DNA from: Lineus longissimus
Lineage: Eukaryota; Nemertea; Pilidiophora; Heteronemertea; Lineidae
Assembly (NCBI RefSeq): GCF_910592395.1
Contig: NC_088320.1
Span: forward strand, 16,738,501-16,802,500
Length of the DNA: 64,000 nt
Direction of reading: 5' to 3'
A program made the position numbers and the translations under genes. Below are positions 46,958 through 58,888 of this stretch, in pieces (positions within the stretch are counted from its first letter, which is position 1; each line of letters opens with the position of its first letter). Under the pieces are notes generated by a model. It was not told the DNA's origin and did not search any database. It was given only the letters and a program-made list of their open reading frames with translations.

Positions 46958-47404
46958 ACATTTAATCCAGAGTGACATACAAGAATTGGAGTTGAGTTTT
47001 GGTTACTCAGTCGTAGTTGTCAGATACATGCATGTCAACTGATTGCCAAATCTCTATCAAGGGGTCAAAATTCTTAACATTTTGATTACATGTATTAGTA
47101 TACTATTATTACTATTACTAGGTATATCATCATCAGAGTTTCTTACCAGAAGGTTGTAATTTACATTTCCCAGGTTGGTAAATGGGGGGAATACTCTTAG
47201 CATTAGATTTGTCTATGTGTATTTGAGTTATTTGACGGTATATTCTATAGGGTATAGAATTAGGTGTAGTTGTTTACTTATGTATGCTAGGTCTTGCATT
47301 TTGGAGCTATTGTGTTCAGCATACATTTCTCAGAATTAAGCCTTACGGCGGGTTAGGTTCATTGTGTTATTGAAAATCTCGCCTCCTCGATTTTCAGGGG
47401 GGAG
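46958..47404 (+). other. 3' untranslated part and purine tract of BEL/Pao copy 2
   Basis: 447 bp without a gene. It ends in a purine tract (AGGGGGGAG, 47396-47404) flush with the 3' LTR, the usual primer for plus-strand DNA. An 8-bp inverted repeat (TGAAAATC 47371-47378 and GATTTTCA 47389-47396, 10-base loop) abuts the tract. Two more TGAGTT hexamers occur, near 46992 and 47223. Confidence 0.85.
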
Positions 47405-47585
47405 TGTTGTGTATTTGGTTGAGACGGTTTATGTGTAACGACAACAACGAGCAATGGCGAGATATGAGAGCACGTGCGATGAATTTGTATTTTAGAATCC
47501 ATAATAAATATACAGTCCCTACAGAACACAGCCGAATGTCGCCCTGTATTTCCCACTTACTCCAAACTTAAGTAGCTACAGAACA
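47405..47585 (+). repeat. 3' LTR, BEL/Pao copy 2 (181 bp)
   Basis: Same sequence as the 5' LTR; AATAAA at 47503-47508. Followed by the target duplication GTGTC at 47586-47590 and then normal satellite. Confidence 0.97.
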
Positions 47586-50500
47586 GTGTCTCAAAGACAA
47601 TAGGTTGTTCTCTTCAAAGGGTGAGATATGCTGGATGAGGAGCTAGCTATTCAAGGTGTATCAAAGACAGTAGGTTGTTCTCTTCAAAGGGTGAGATATG
47701 CTGGATGAGGAGCTAGCTATTCAGGGTGTCTTAAAGACAGTAGGATGTTCTCTTCAAAGGCTGAGATATGCTGGATGAGGAGCTTGCTACTCAAGGTGTA
47801 TCAAAGACAATAGGTTGTTCTCTTCAAAGGGTGAGATGTACTGGATGAGGAGCTAGCTATTCATGGTGTCTCAAAGATAGTAGGTTGTTCTCTTCAAAGG
47901 GTGAGATATGCTGGATGAGGAGCTAGCTATTCAAGGTGTATCAAAGACAATAGGTTGTTCTCTTCAAAGGGTGAGATGTACTGGATGAGGAGCTAGCTAT
48001 TCATGGTGTTTCAAAGATAGTAGGTTGTTCTCTTCAAAGGGTGAGATATGCTGGATGAGCAGCTAGCTATTCAAGGTGTCTCAAAGACAGTAGGATGTTC
48101 TCTTCAAAGAGTGAGATGTACTGGATGAGGAGCTTGCTATTCAAGGTGTCTCAAAGACAATAGGTTGTTCTCTTCAAAGGGTGAGATATGTTGAATGAGG
48201 AGCTAGCTATTCAAGGTGTCTCAAAGACAGTAGGATGTTCTCTTCAAAGGGTAAGATGTACTGGATGAGGAGCTAGCTATTCAAGGTGTCTCAAAGACAG
48301 TAGGATGTTCTCTTCAAAGGGTGAGATATGCTGGATGAGGAGCTAGCTATTCAAGGTGTATCAAAGACAATAGGTTGTTCTCTTCAAAGGGTGAGATGTA
48401 CTGGATGAGGAGCTTGCTGTTCAAGGTGTCTCAAAGACAATAGGTTGTTCTCTTCAAAGGGTGAGATGTACTGGATGAGGAGCTAGCTATTCAAGGTGTC
48501 TCAAAGACAATAGGATGTTCTCTTCAAAGGGTGAGATGTACTGGATGAGGAGCTAGCTATTCATGGTGTCTCAAAGACAATAGGTTGTTCTCTTCAAAGG
48601 GTGAGATGTACTGGATGAGGAGCTACCTATTCATGGTGTCTCAAAGATAGTAGGTTGTTCTCTTCAAAGGGTGAGATATGCTGGATGAGGAGCTAGCTAT
48701 TCAAGGTGTATCAAAGACAATAGGTTGTTCTCTTCAAAGGGTGAGATGTACTGGATGAGGAGCTAGCTATTCATGGTGTCTCAAAGACAGTAGGTTGTTC
48801 TCTTCAAAGGGTGAGATATGCTGGATGAGGAGCTAGCTATTCAAGGTGTCTCAAAGACAGTAGGATGTTCTCTTCAAAGGGTGAGATATGCTGGATGAGG
48901 AGCTAGCTATTCAAGGTGTATCAAAGACAGTAGGATGTTCTCTTCAAAGGGTGAGATGTACTGGATGAGGAGCTTGCTATTCAAGGTGTCTCAAAGACAA
49001 TAGGTTGTTCTCTTCAAAGGGTGAGATATGCTGGATGAGGAGCTAGCTATTCAAGGTGTCTCAAAGACAGTAATAATAATAATAATAATAATTTATTTGA
49101 TTTAAAGTGCTAAAATAATGGTGCATACATTTTCTAAGCACTGTACATAATATTAGGATGTTCTCTTCAAAGGGTGAGATGTACTGGATGAGGAGCTTGC
49201 TATTCAAGGTTTCTCAAAGACAGTAGGATGTTCTCTTCAAAGGGTGAGATATGCTGGATGAGGAGCTAGCTATTCAAGGTGTCTCAAAGACAATAGGTTG
49301 TATTCTTCAAAGGGTGAGATATGCTGGATGAGGAGCTAGCTATTCAAGGTGTCTCAAAGACAGTAGGATGTTCTCTTCAAAGGGTGAGATATGCTGGATG
49401 AGGAGCTAGCTATTCAAGGTGTCTCAAAGACAGTAGGTTGTTCTCTTCAAAGGGTGAGATGTACTGGATGAGGATCTTGCTATTCAAGGTGTCTCAAAGA
49501 CAGTAGGATGTTCTCTTCAAAGGGTGAGATATGCTGGATGAGGATCTTGCTATTCAAGGTGTCTCAAAGACAGTAGGATGTTCTCTTCAAAGGGTGAGAT
49601 GTACTGGATGAGGATCTTGCTATTCAAGGTGTCTCAAAGACAATAGGTTGTTCTCTTCAAAGGGTGAGATGTACTGGATGAGGAGCTAGCTATTCAAGGT
49701 GTCTCAAAGACAATAGGATGTTCTCTTCAAAGGGTGAGATGTACTGGATGAGGAGCTAGCTATTCAAGGTGTTTCAAAGACAATAGGTTGTTCTCTTCAA
49801 AGGGTGAGATGTACTGGATGAGGAGCTAGTTATTCAAGATGTATCAAAGACACTAGGATGTTCTCTTCAAAGGGTGAGATGTACTGGATGAGGAGCTAGT
49901 TATTCAAGGTGTCTCAAAGACAATAGGTTGTTCTCTTCAAAGGGTGAAATGTACTGGATGAGGAGCTAGCTATTCAAGGTGTCTCAAAGACAATAGGATG
50001 TTCTCTTCAAAGGGTGAGATGTCCTGGATGAGGAGCTAGCTATTCAAGGTGTCTCAAAGACAGTAGGATGTTCTCTTCAAAGGGTGAGATGTACTGGATG
50101 AGGATCTTGCTATTCAAGGTGTCTCAAAGACAGTAGGATGTTCTCTTCAAAGGGCGAGATGTACTAGATGAGGATCTTGCTATTCAAGGTGTCTCAAAGA
50201 CAGTAGGATGTTCTCTTCAAAGGGTGAGATGTACTGGATGAGGAGCTAGCTATTCAAGGTGTCTCAAAGACAGTAGGATGTTCTCTTCAAAGGGTGAGAT
50301 GTACTGGATGAGGATCTTGCTATTCAAGGTGTCTCAAAGACAGTAGGATGTTCTCTTCAAAGGGCGAGATGTACTGGATGAGGATCTTGCTATTCAAGGT
50401 GTCTTAAAGACAGTAGGATGTTCTCTTCAAAGGCTGAGATATGCTGGATGAGGAGCTTGCTATTCAAGGTGTCTCAAAGACAATAGGTTGTTCTCTTCAA

Positions 50501-53500
50501 AGGGTGAGATGTACTGGATGAGGAGCTAGCTATTCAAGGTGTCTCAAAGACAATAGGATGTTCTCTTCAAAGGGTGAGATGTACTGGATGAGGAGCATGC
50601 TATTCAAGGTGTCTCAAAGACAATAGGTTGTTCTATTCAAAGGGTGAGATGTACTGGATGAGGATCTTGCTATTCAAGGTGTCTCAAAGACAGTAGGATG
50701 TTCTCTTCAAAGGGTGAGATGTACTGGATGAGGATCTTGCTATTCAAGGTGTCTCAAAGACAGTAGGATGTTCTCTTCAAAGGGTGAGATGTACTGGATG
50801 AGGATCTTGCTATTCAAGGTGTATCAAAGAGAGTAGGTTGTTCTCTTCAAAGGGTGAGATGTACTGGATGAGGAGCTAGCTATTCATGGTGTCTCAAAGA
50901 CAGTAGGATGTTCTCTTCAAAGGGTGAGATGTACTGGATGAGGAGCTTGCTATTCAAGGTGTCTCAAAGACAATAGGTTGTTCTCTTCAAAGGGTGAGAT
51001 GTACTGGATGAGGATCTTGCTATTCAAGGTGTCTCAAAGACAATAGGTTGTTCTCTTCAAAGGGTGAGATGTGCTGGATGAGGAGCTAGCTATTCAAGGT
51101 GTCTCAAAGACAATAGGTTGTTCTCTTCAAAGGGTGAGATATGCTGGATGAGGAGCTAGCTATTCAAGGTGTCTCAAAGACAGTAGGATGTTCTCTTCAA
51201 AGGGTGAGATGTACTGGATGAGGAGCTAGCTATTCAAGGTGTCTCAAAGACGGTAGGATGTTCTCTTCAAAGGGTGAGATGTACTGGATGAGGAGCTTGC
51301 TATTCAAGGTGTCTCAAAGACAATAGGTTGTTCTCTTCAAAGGGTGAGATATGCTGGATGAGGAGCTAGCTATTCAAGGTGTATCAAAGACAGTAGGTTG
51401 TTCTCTTCAAAGGGTGAGATATGCTGGATGAGGAGCTAGCTATTCAGGGTGTCTTAAAGACAGTAGGATGTTCTCTTCAAAGGCTGAGATATGCTGGATG
51501 AGGAGCTAGCTATTCATGGTGTCTCAAAGATAGTAGGTTGTTCTCTTCAAAGGGTGAGATATGCTGGATGAGGAGCTAGCTATTCAAGGTGTATCAAAGA
51601 CAATAGGTTGTTCTCTTCAAAGGGTGAGATGTACTGGATGAGGAGCTAGCTATTCATGGTGTCTCAAAGATAGTAGGTTGTTCTCTTCAAAGGGTGAGAT
51701 ATGCTGGATGAGCAGCTAGCTATTCAAGGTGTCTCAAAGACAGTAGGATGTTCTCTTCAAAGAGTGAGATGTACTGGATGAGGAGCTTGCTATTCAAGGT
51801 GTCTCAAAGACAATAGGTTGTTCTCTTCAAAGGGTGAGATATGTTGAATGAGGAGCTAGCTATTCAAGGTGTCTCAAAGACAGTAGGATGTTCTCTTAAA
51901 AGGGTGAGATGTACTGGATGAGGAGCTAGCTATTCAAGGTGTCTCAAAGACAGTAGGATGTTCTCTTCAAAGGGTGAGATATGCTGGATGAGGAGCTAGC
52001 TATTCAAGGTGTATCAAAGACAATAGGTTGTTCTCTTCAAAGGGTGAGATGTACTGGATGAGGAGCTTGCTGTTCAAGGTGTCTCAAAGACAATAGCTTG
52101 TTCTCTTCAAAGGGTGAGATGTGCTGGATGAGGAGCTAGCTATTCAAGGTGTCTCAAAGACAATAGGTTGTTCTCTTCAAAGGGTGAGATGTGCTGGATG
52201 AGGAGCTAGCTATTCAAGGTGTCTCAAAGACAATAGGTTGTTCTCTTCAAAGGGTGAGATGTACCGGATGAGGAGCTTGCTATTCAAGGTGTCTCAAAGA
52301 CAATAGGTTGTTCTCTTCAAAGGGTGAGATGTACTGGATGAGGAGCTTGCTATTCAAGGTGTCTCAAAGACAATAGGTTGTTCTCTTCAAAGGGTGAGAT
52401 GTGCTGGATGAGGAGCTAGCTATTCAAGGTGTCTCAAAGACAATAGGTTGTTCTCTTCAAAGGGTGAGATATGCAGGATGAGGAGCTAGCTATTCAAGGT
52501 GTCTCAAAGAGAGTAGGATGTTCTCTTCAAAGGGTGAGATGTACTGGATGAGGAGCTTGCTATTCAAGGTGTCTCAAAGACAATAGGTTGTTCTCTTCAA
52601 AGGGTGAGATATGCTGGATGAGGAGCTAGCTATTCAAGGTGTATCAAAGACAGTAGGTTGTTCTCTTCAAAGGCTGAGATATGCTGGATGAGGAGCTAGC
52701 TATTCAAGGTGTCTCAAAGACAGTAGGATGTTCTCTTCAAAGGGTGAGATGTACTGGATGAGGAGCTAGCTATTCATGGTGTCTCAAAGACAATAGGTTG
52801 TTCTCTTCAAAGGCTGAGATATGCTGGATGAGGAGCTAGCTATTCAAGGTGTCTCAAAGACAGTAGGATGTTCTCTTCAAAGGGTGAGATGTACTGGATG
52901 AGGAGCTTGCTATTCAAGGTGTCTCAAAGACAGTAGGATGTTCTCTTCAAAAGGTGAGATGTACTGGATGAGGAGCCAGCTATTCAAGGTGTCTCAAAGA
53001 CAGTAGGATGTCCTCTTCAAAGGGTGAAATGTACTGGATGAGGAGCTTGCTATTCGGTGTATCAAAGACAGTAGGATGCTCTCTTCAAAGGGTGAGGTGT
53101 ACTGGATAAGGAGCTAGCTATTCAAGGTGTCTCAAAGACAATAGGTTGTTCTCTTCAAAAGGTGAGATGTACTGGAGGAGGAGCTAGCTATTCATGGTGT
53201 CTCAATGACAGTAGGTTGTTCTCTTCAAAGGATGAGATATGCTGGATGAGGAGCTAGCTATTCATGGTGTCTTAAAGACAGTAGGATGTTCTCTTCAAAG
53301 GGTGAGATGTCCTGGATGAGGAGCTAGCTATTTAAGGTGTCACAAAGACAGTAGGATGTTCTCTTCAAAGGGTGAGATGTACTGGATGAGGAGCTAGCTA
53401 TTGAAGGTGTATCAAAGACAGTAGGATGTTCTCATGAAAGAATGAAATGTACTGGATGAGGAGCTAGCTATTCAAGGCGTCTCAAAAACAAAAGGTTGTC

Positions 53501-56500
53501 CTCTTCAAAGGATGAGATGTACTGAATGAAGAGCCTGCTATTCAAGGTGTATCAAAGACAGTAGGATTTTCTCATGAAAGAATGAAATGTACTGGATGAG
53601 GATCTAGCTATTCAAGGCGTCTCAAAGACAGTAGGATGTTCTCTTCGAAGGCCGAGATGCAATGGATGTGGAGCTCCCTATTCAGGTTGTCTCAAAGACA
53701 ATAGGTTGTTCTCTCCAAAGGGTGAGATGTACTGGATGAGGAGCTAGCTATTGAAGGTGTATCAAAGACAGTAGGATGTTCTCTTCAAAGGGTGAGATAT
53801 GCTGGATGAGGAGCTAGCTATTCAAAGTGTCTCAAAGACAGTAGGATGTTCTCTTCAAAGGGTGAGATGTACTGGATGAGGATCTTGCTATTCAAGGTGT
53901 CTCAAAGACAATAGGTTGTTCTCTTCAAAGGGTGAGATATGCTGGATGAGGAGCTAGCTATTCATGGTGTCTCAAAGACAGTAGGATGTTCTCTTCAAAG
54001 GCTGAGATATGCTGGATGAGGAGCTTGCATTTCAAGGTGTCTCAAAGACAGTAGGTTGTTCTCTTCAAAGGCTGAGATATGCTGGATGAGGAGCTAGCTA
54101 TTCAAGGTGTCTCAAAGACAGTAGGATGTTCTCTTCAAAGGGTGAGATGTACTGGATGAGGAGCTAGCTATTCATGGTGTCTCAAAGACAATAGGTGGTT
54201 CTCTTCAAAGGCTGAGATATGCTGGATGAGGAGCTAGCTATTCAAGGTGTCTCAAAGACAGTAGGATGTTCTCTTCAAAAGGTGAGATGTACTGGATGAG
54301 GAGCTAGCTATTCAAGGTGTCTCAAAGACAGTAGGATGTTCTCTTCAAAAGGTGAGATGTACTGGATGAGGAGCTAGCTATTCAAGGTGTCTCAAAGACA
54401 GTAGGATGTCCTCTTCAAAGGGTGAGATGTACTGGATGAGGATCTTGCTATTCGGTGTATCAAAGACAGTAGGTTGTTCTCTTCAAAGGGTGATATGTGC
54501 TGGATGAGGATCTTGCTATTCAAGGTGTCTCAAAGACAATAGGTTGTTCTCTTCAAAGGGTGAGATATGCTGGATGAGGAGCTAGCTATTCATGGTGTCT
54601 CAAAGAGAGTAGGATGTTCTCTTCAAAGGCTGAGATATGCTGGATGAGGAGCTTGCTATTCATGGTGTCTCAAAGACAGTAGGATGTTCTCTTCAAAGGG
54701 TGAGATGTACTGGATGAGGAGCTAGCTATTCAAGGTGTCTCAAAGACAGTAGGATGTTCTCTTCAAAAGGTGAGATATGCTGGATGAGGAGCTAGCTATT
54801 CAAGGTGTCTCAAAGACAGTAGGATGTTCTCTTCAAAGGGTGAGATATGCTGGATGAGGAGCTAGCTATTCAAGGTGTATCAAAGACAGTAGGATGTTCT
54901 CTTCAAAGGGTGAGATGTACTGGATGAGGAGCTTGCTATTCAAGGTGTCTCAAAGACAATAGGTTGTTTTCTTCAAAGGGTGAGATATGCTGGATGAGGA
55001 GCTAGCTATTCAAGGTGTCTCAAAGACAGTAGGATGTTCTCTTCAAAGGGTGAGATGTACTGGATGAGGATCTTGCTATTCAAGGTGTCTCAAAGACAAT
55101 AGGTTGTTCTCTTCAAAGGGTGAGATGTACTGGATGAGGAGCTAGCTATTCAAGGTGTCTCAAAGACAATAGGATGTTCTCTTCAAAGGGTGAGATGTAC
55201 TGGATGAGGAGCTTGCTTTTCAAGGTGTCTCAAAGACAATAGGATGTTCTCTTCAAAGGGTGAGATATGCTGGATGAGGAGCTAGCTATTCATGGTGTCT
55301 CAAAGACAGTAGGATGTTCTCTTCAAAGGGTGAGATGTACTGGATGAGGATCTTGCTATTCAAGCTGTCTCAAAGACAGTAGGATGTTCTCTTCAAAGGG
55401 TGAGATGTACTGGATGAGGATCTTGCTATTCAAGGTGTATCAAAGAGAGTAGGTTGTTCTCTTCAAAGGGTGAGATGTACTGGATGAGGAGCTAGCTATT
55501 CATGGTGTCTCAATGACAGTAGGATGTTCTCTTCAAAGGGTGAGATGTACTGGATGAGGAGCTTGCTATTCAAGGTGTCTCAAAGACAATAGCTTGCTCT
55601 CTTCAAAGGGTGAGATGTACTGGATGAGGAGCTTGCTATTCAAGGTGTCTCAAAGACAATAGGTTGTTCTCTTCAAAGGGTGAGATATGCTGGATGAGGA
55701 GCTAGCTATTCAAGGTGTCTCAAAGACAGTAGGATGTTCTCTTCAAAGGGTGAGATGTACTGGATGAGGAGCTAGCTATTCAAGGTGTCTCAAAGACAGT
55801 AGGATGTTCTCTTCAAAGGGTGAGATGTACTGGATGAGGAGCTTGCTATTCAAGGTGTCTCAAAGACAATAGGTTGTTCTCTTCAAAGGGTGAGATATGC
55901 TGGATGAGGAGCTAGCTATTCAAGGTGTATCAAAGACAGTAGGTTGTTCTCTTCAAAGGGTGAGATAAGCTGAATGAGGAGCTAGCTATTCAAGGTGTCT
56001 TAAAGACAGTAGGATGTTCTCTTCAAAGGCTGAGATTTGCTGGATGAGGAGCTAGCTATTCAAGGTGTATCAAAGACAATAGGTTGTTCTCTTCAAAGGG
56101 TGAGATGTACTGGATGAGGAGCTAGCTATTCATGGTGTCTCAAAGATAGTAGGTTGTTCTCTTCAAAGGGTGAGATATGCTGGATGAGGAGCTAGCTATT
56201 CAAGGTGTATCAAAGACAATAGGTTGTTCTCTTCAAAGGGTGAGATGTACTGGATGAGGAGCTAGCTATTCATGGTGTCTCAAAGATAGTAGGTTGTTCT
56301 CTTCAAAGGGTGAGATATGCTGGATGAGGAGCTAGCTATTCAAGGTGTCTCAAAGACAGTAGGATGTTCTCTTCAAAGGGTGAGATATGCTGGATGAGGA
56401 GCTAGCTATTCAAGGTGTATCAAAGACAGTAGGATGTTCTCTTCAAAGGGTGAGATGTACTGGATGAGGAGCTAGCTATTCATGGTGTCTCAAAGACAGT

Positions 56501-58706
56501 AGGATGTTCTCTTCAAAGGGTGAGATATGCTGGATGAGGAGCTAGCTATTTAAGGTGTATCAAAGACACTAGGTTGTTCTCTTCAAAGGGTGAGATGTAC
56601 TGGATGAGGAGCTTGCTATTCAAGGTGTCTCAAAGACAATAGCTTGTTCTCTTCAAAGGGTGAGATGTACTGGATGAGGATCTTGCTATTCAAGTTGTCT
56701 CAAAGACAATAGGTTGTTCTCTTCAAAGGGTGAGATGTGCTGGATGAGGAGCTAGCTATTCAAGGTGTCTCAAAGACAATAGGTTGTTCTCTTCAAAGGG
56801 TGAGATGTACTGGATGAGGAGCTTGCTATTCAAGGTGTCTCAAAGACAATAGGTTGTTCTCTTCAAAGGGTGAGATGTGCTGGATGAGGAGCTAGCTATT
56901 CAAGGTGTCTCAAAGACAATAGGTTGTTCTCTTCAAAGTGTGAGATGTACTGGATGAGGAGCTTGCTATTCAAGGTGTCTCAAAGACAATAGGTTGTTCT
57001 TTTCAAAGGGTGAGATATGCTGGATGAGGAGCTAGCTATTCAAGGTGTCTCAAAGACAGTAGGATGTTCTCTTCAAAGGGTGAGATGTACTGGATGAGGA
57101 GCTTGCTATTCAAGGTGTCTCAAAGACAATAGGTTGTTCTCTTCAAAGGGTGAGATATGCTGGATGAGGAGCTAGCTATTCAAGGTGTATCAAAGACAGT
57201 AGGTTGTTCTCTTCAAAGGGTGAGATGTACTGGATGAGGAGCTAGCTATTCATGGTGTCTCAAAGACAATAGGTTGTTCTCTTCAAAGGCTGAGATATGC
57301 TGGATGAGGAGCTAGCTATTCAAGGTGTCTCAAAGACAGTAGGATGTTCTCTTCAAAGGGTGAGATGTACTGGATGAGGAGCTTGCTATTCAAGGTGTCT
57401 CAAAGACAGTAGGATGTTCTCTTCAAAAGGTGAGATGTACTGGATGAGGAGCCAGCTATTCAAGGTGTCTCAAAGAGAGTAGGATGTCCTCTTCAAAGGG
57501 TGAGATGTACTGGATGAGGAGCTTGCTATTCGGTGTATCAAAGACAGTAGGATGCTCTCTTCAAAGGGTGAGGTGTACTGGATAAGGAGCTAGCTATTCA
57601 TGGTGTCTCAAAGACAGTAGGTTGTTCTCTTCAAAGGATGAGATATGCTGGATGAGGAGCTAGCTATTCATGGTGTCTTAACGACAGTAGGATGTTCTCT
57701 TCAAAGGGTGAGATGTGCTGGATGAGGAGCTAGCTATTCAAGGTGTATCAAAGACAGTAGGATGTTCTCATGAAAGAATGAAATGTACTGGATGAGGAGC
57801 TAGCTATTCAAGGCGTCTCAAAAACAATAGGTTGTCCTCTTCAAAGGATGAGATGTACTGAATGAAGAGCCTGCTATTCAAGGTGTATCAAAGACAGTAG
57901 GATTTTCTCATGAAAGAATGAAATGTACTGGATGAGGATCTAGCTATTCAAGGCGTCTCAAAGACAGTAGGATGTTCTCTTCGAAGGCCGAGATGCAATG
58001 GATGTGGAGCTCCCTATTCAGGTTGTCTCAAAGACAATAGGTTGTTCTCTCCAAAGGGTGAGATGTACTGGATGAGGAGCTAGCTATTGAAGGTGTATCA
58101 AAGACAGTAGGATGTTCTCTTCAAAGGGTGAGATATGCTGGATGAGGAGCTAGCTATTCAAGGTGTCTCAAAGACAGTAGGATGTTCTCTTCAAAGGGTG
58201 AGATGTACTGGATGAGGATCTTGCTATTCAAGGTGTCTCAAAGACAATAGGTTGTTCTCTTCAAAGGGTGAGATATGCTGGATGAGGAGCTAGCTATTCA
58301 AGGTGTCTCAAAGACAGTAGGATGTTCTCTTCAAAGGGTGAGATGTACTGGATGAGGAGCTAGCTATTCATGGTGTCTCAAAGACAATAGGTTGTTCTCT
58401 TCAAAGGGTGAGATATGCTGGATGAGGAGCTAGCTATTCATGGTGTCTCAAAGACAGTAGGATGTTCTCTTCAAAGGCTGAGATATGCTGGATGAGGAGC
58501 TTGCTATTCAAGGTGTCTCAAAGACAGTAGGTTGTTCTCTTCAAAGGCTGAGATATGCTGGATGAGGAGCTAGCTATTCAAGGTGTCTCAAAGACAGTAG
58601 GATGTTCTCTTCAAAGGGTGAGATGTACTGGATGAGGAGCTAGCTATTCATGGTGTCTCAAAGACAATAGGTGGTTCTCTTCAAAGGCTGAGATATGCTG
58701 GATGAG
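47586..58706 (-). repeat. 70-bp satellite array, reverse orientation, part 2
   Basis: About 158 monomers continuing part 1 in phase across BEL/Pao copy 2. Interrupted at 49073-49155. Two blocks of diverged monomers near 53030-53760 and 57520-58090 share the same unusual units in the same order (TTCTCATGAAAGAATGAAAT, then GATGCAATGGATGTGGAGCT) and are offset by about 4340 bp, so one is a duplicate of the other. Ends at the 5' LTR of copy 3. Confidence 0.97.
49073..49155. mobile_element. 83-bp insertion in one satellite monomer, MITE-like or SINE-tail-like
   Basis: Breaks a monomer between GACAGTA and GGATGTTC. It begins with (ATA)n, continues TTTATTTGATTTAAAGTGCT and ends CTAAGCACTGTACATAATAT plus TA. 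AGTGCT and AGCACT form an inverted repeat. TA at 49071-49072 and at 49154-49155 could be a TA target duplication. The length agrees with the 70-bp phase of the array on both sides. Similar short elements with an A/T-rich end and a GCGCTT-like hairpin are common in marine invertebrate genomes; the family is not identified. Confidence 0.6.
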
Positions 58707-58888
58707 TGTTGTGTATTTGGTTGAGACGGTTTTATGTGTAACGACAACAACGAGCAATGGCGAGATATGAGAGCACGTGCGATGAATTTGTATTTTAGAA
58801 TCCTTAATAAATATACAGTCCCTACAGAACACAGCCGAATGTCGCCCTGTATTTCCCACTTACTCCAAACTTAAGTAGCTACAGAACA
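58707..58888 (+). repeat. 5' LTR, BEL/Pao copy 3 (182 bp)
   Basis: TGTT...AACA ends, T run of four after GACGG, AATAAA at 58806-58811. The switch from satellite (GCTGGATGAG) to LTR is sharp. Confidence 0.96.

Larger units (their letters stand above)
39646..47585 (+). mobile_element. Complete BEL/Pao LTR retrotransposon copy 2 (7940 bp)
   Basis: Two 181-bp LTRs that I read as identical, a primer-binding-site candidate, a 1.6-kb leader, one 1841-codon Gag-Pol frame, a 447-bp 3' untranslated part, a purine tract and a 5-bp target duplication. The domain order protease, reverse transcriptase, RNase H, integrase in one frame with Gag, the DUF1759-type Gag and the DUF5641-like end place it in BEL/Pao (Semotivirus/Belpaoviridae type). 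Identical LTRs mean a recent insertion. There is no envelope-like frame. Confidence 0.98.
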
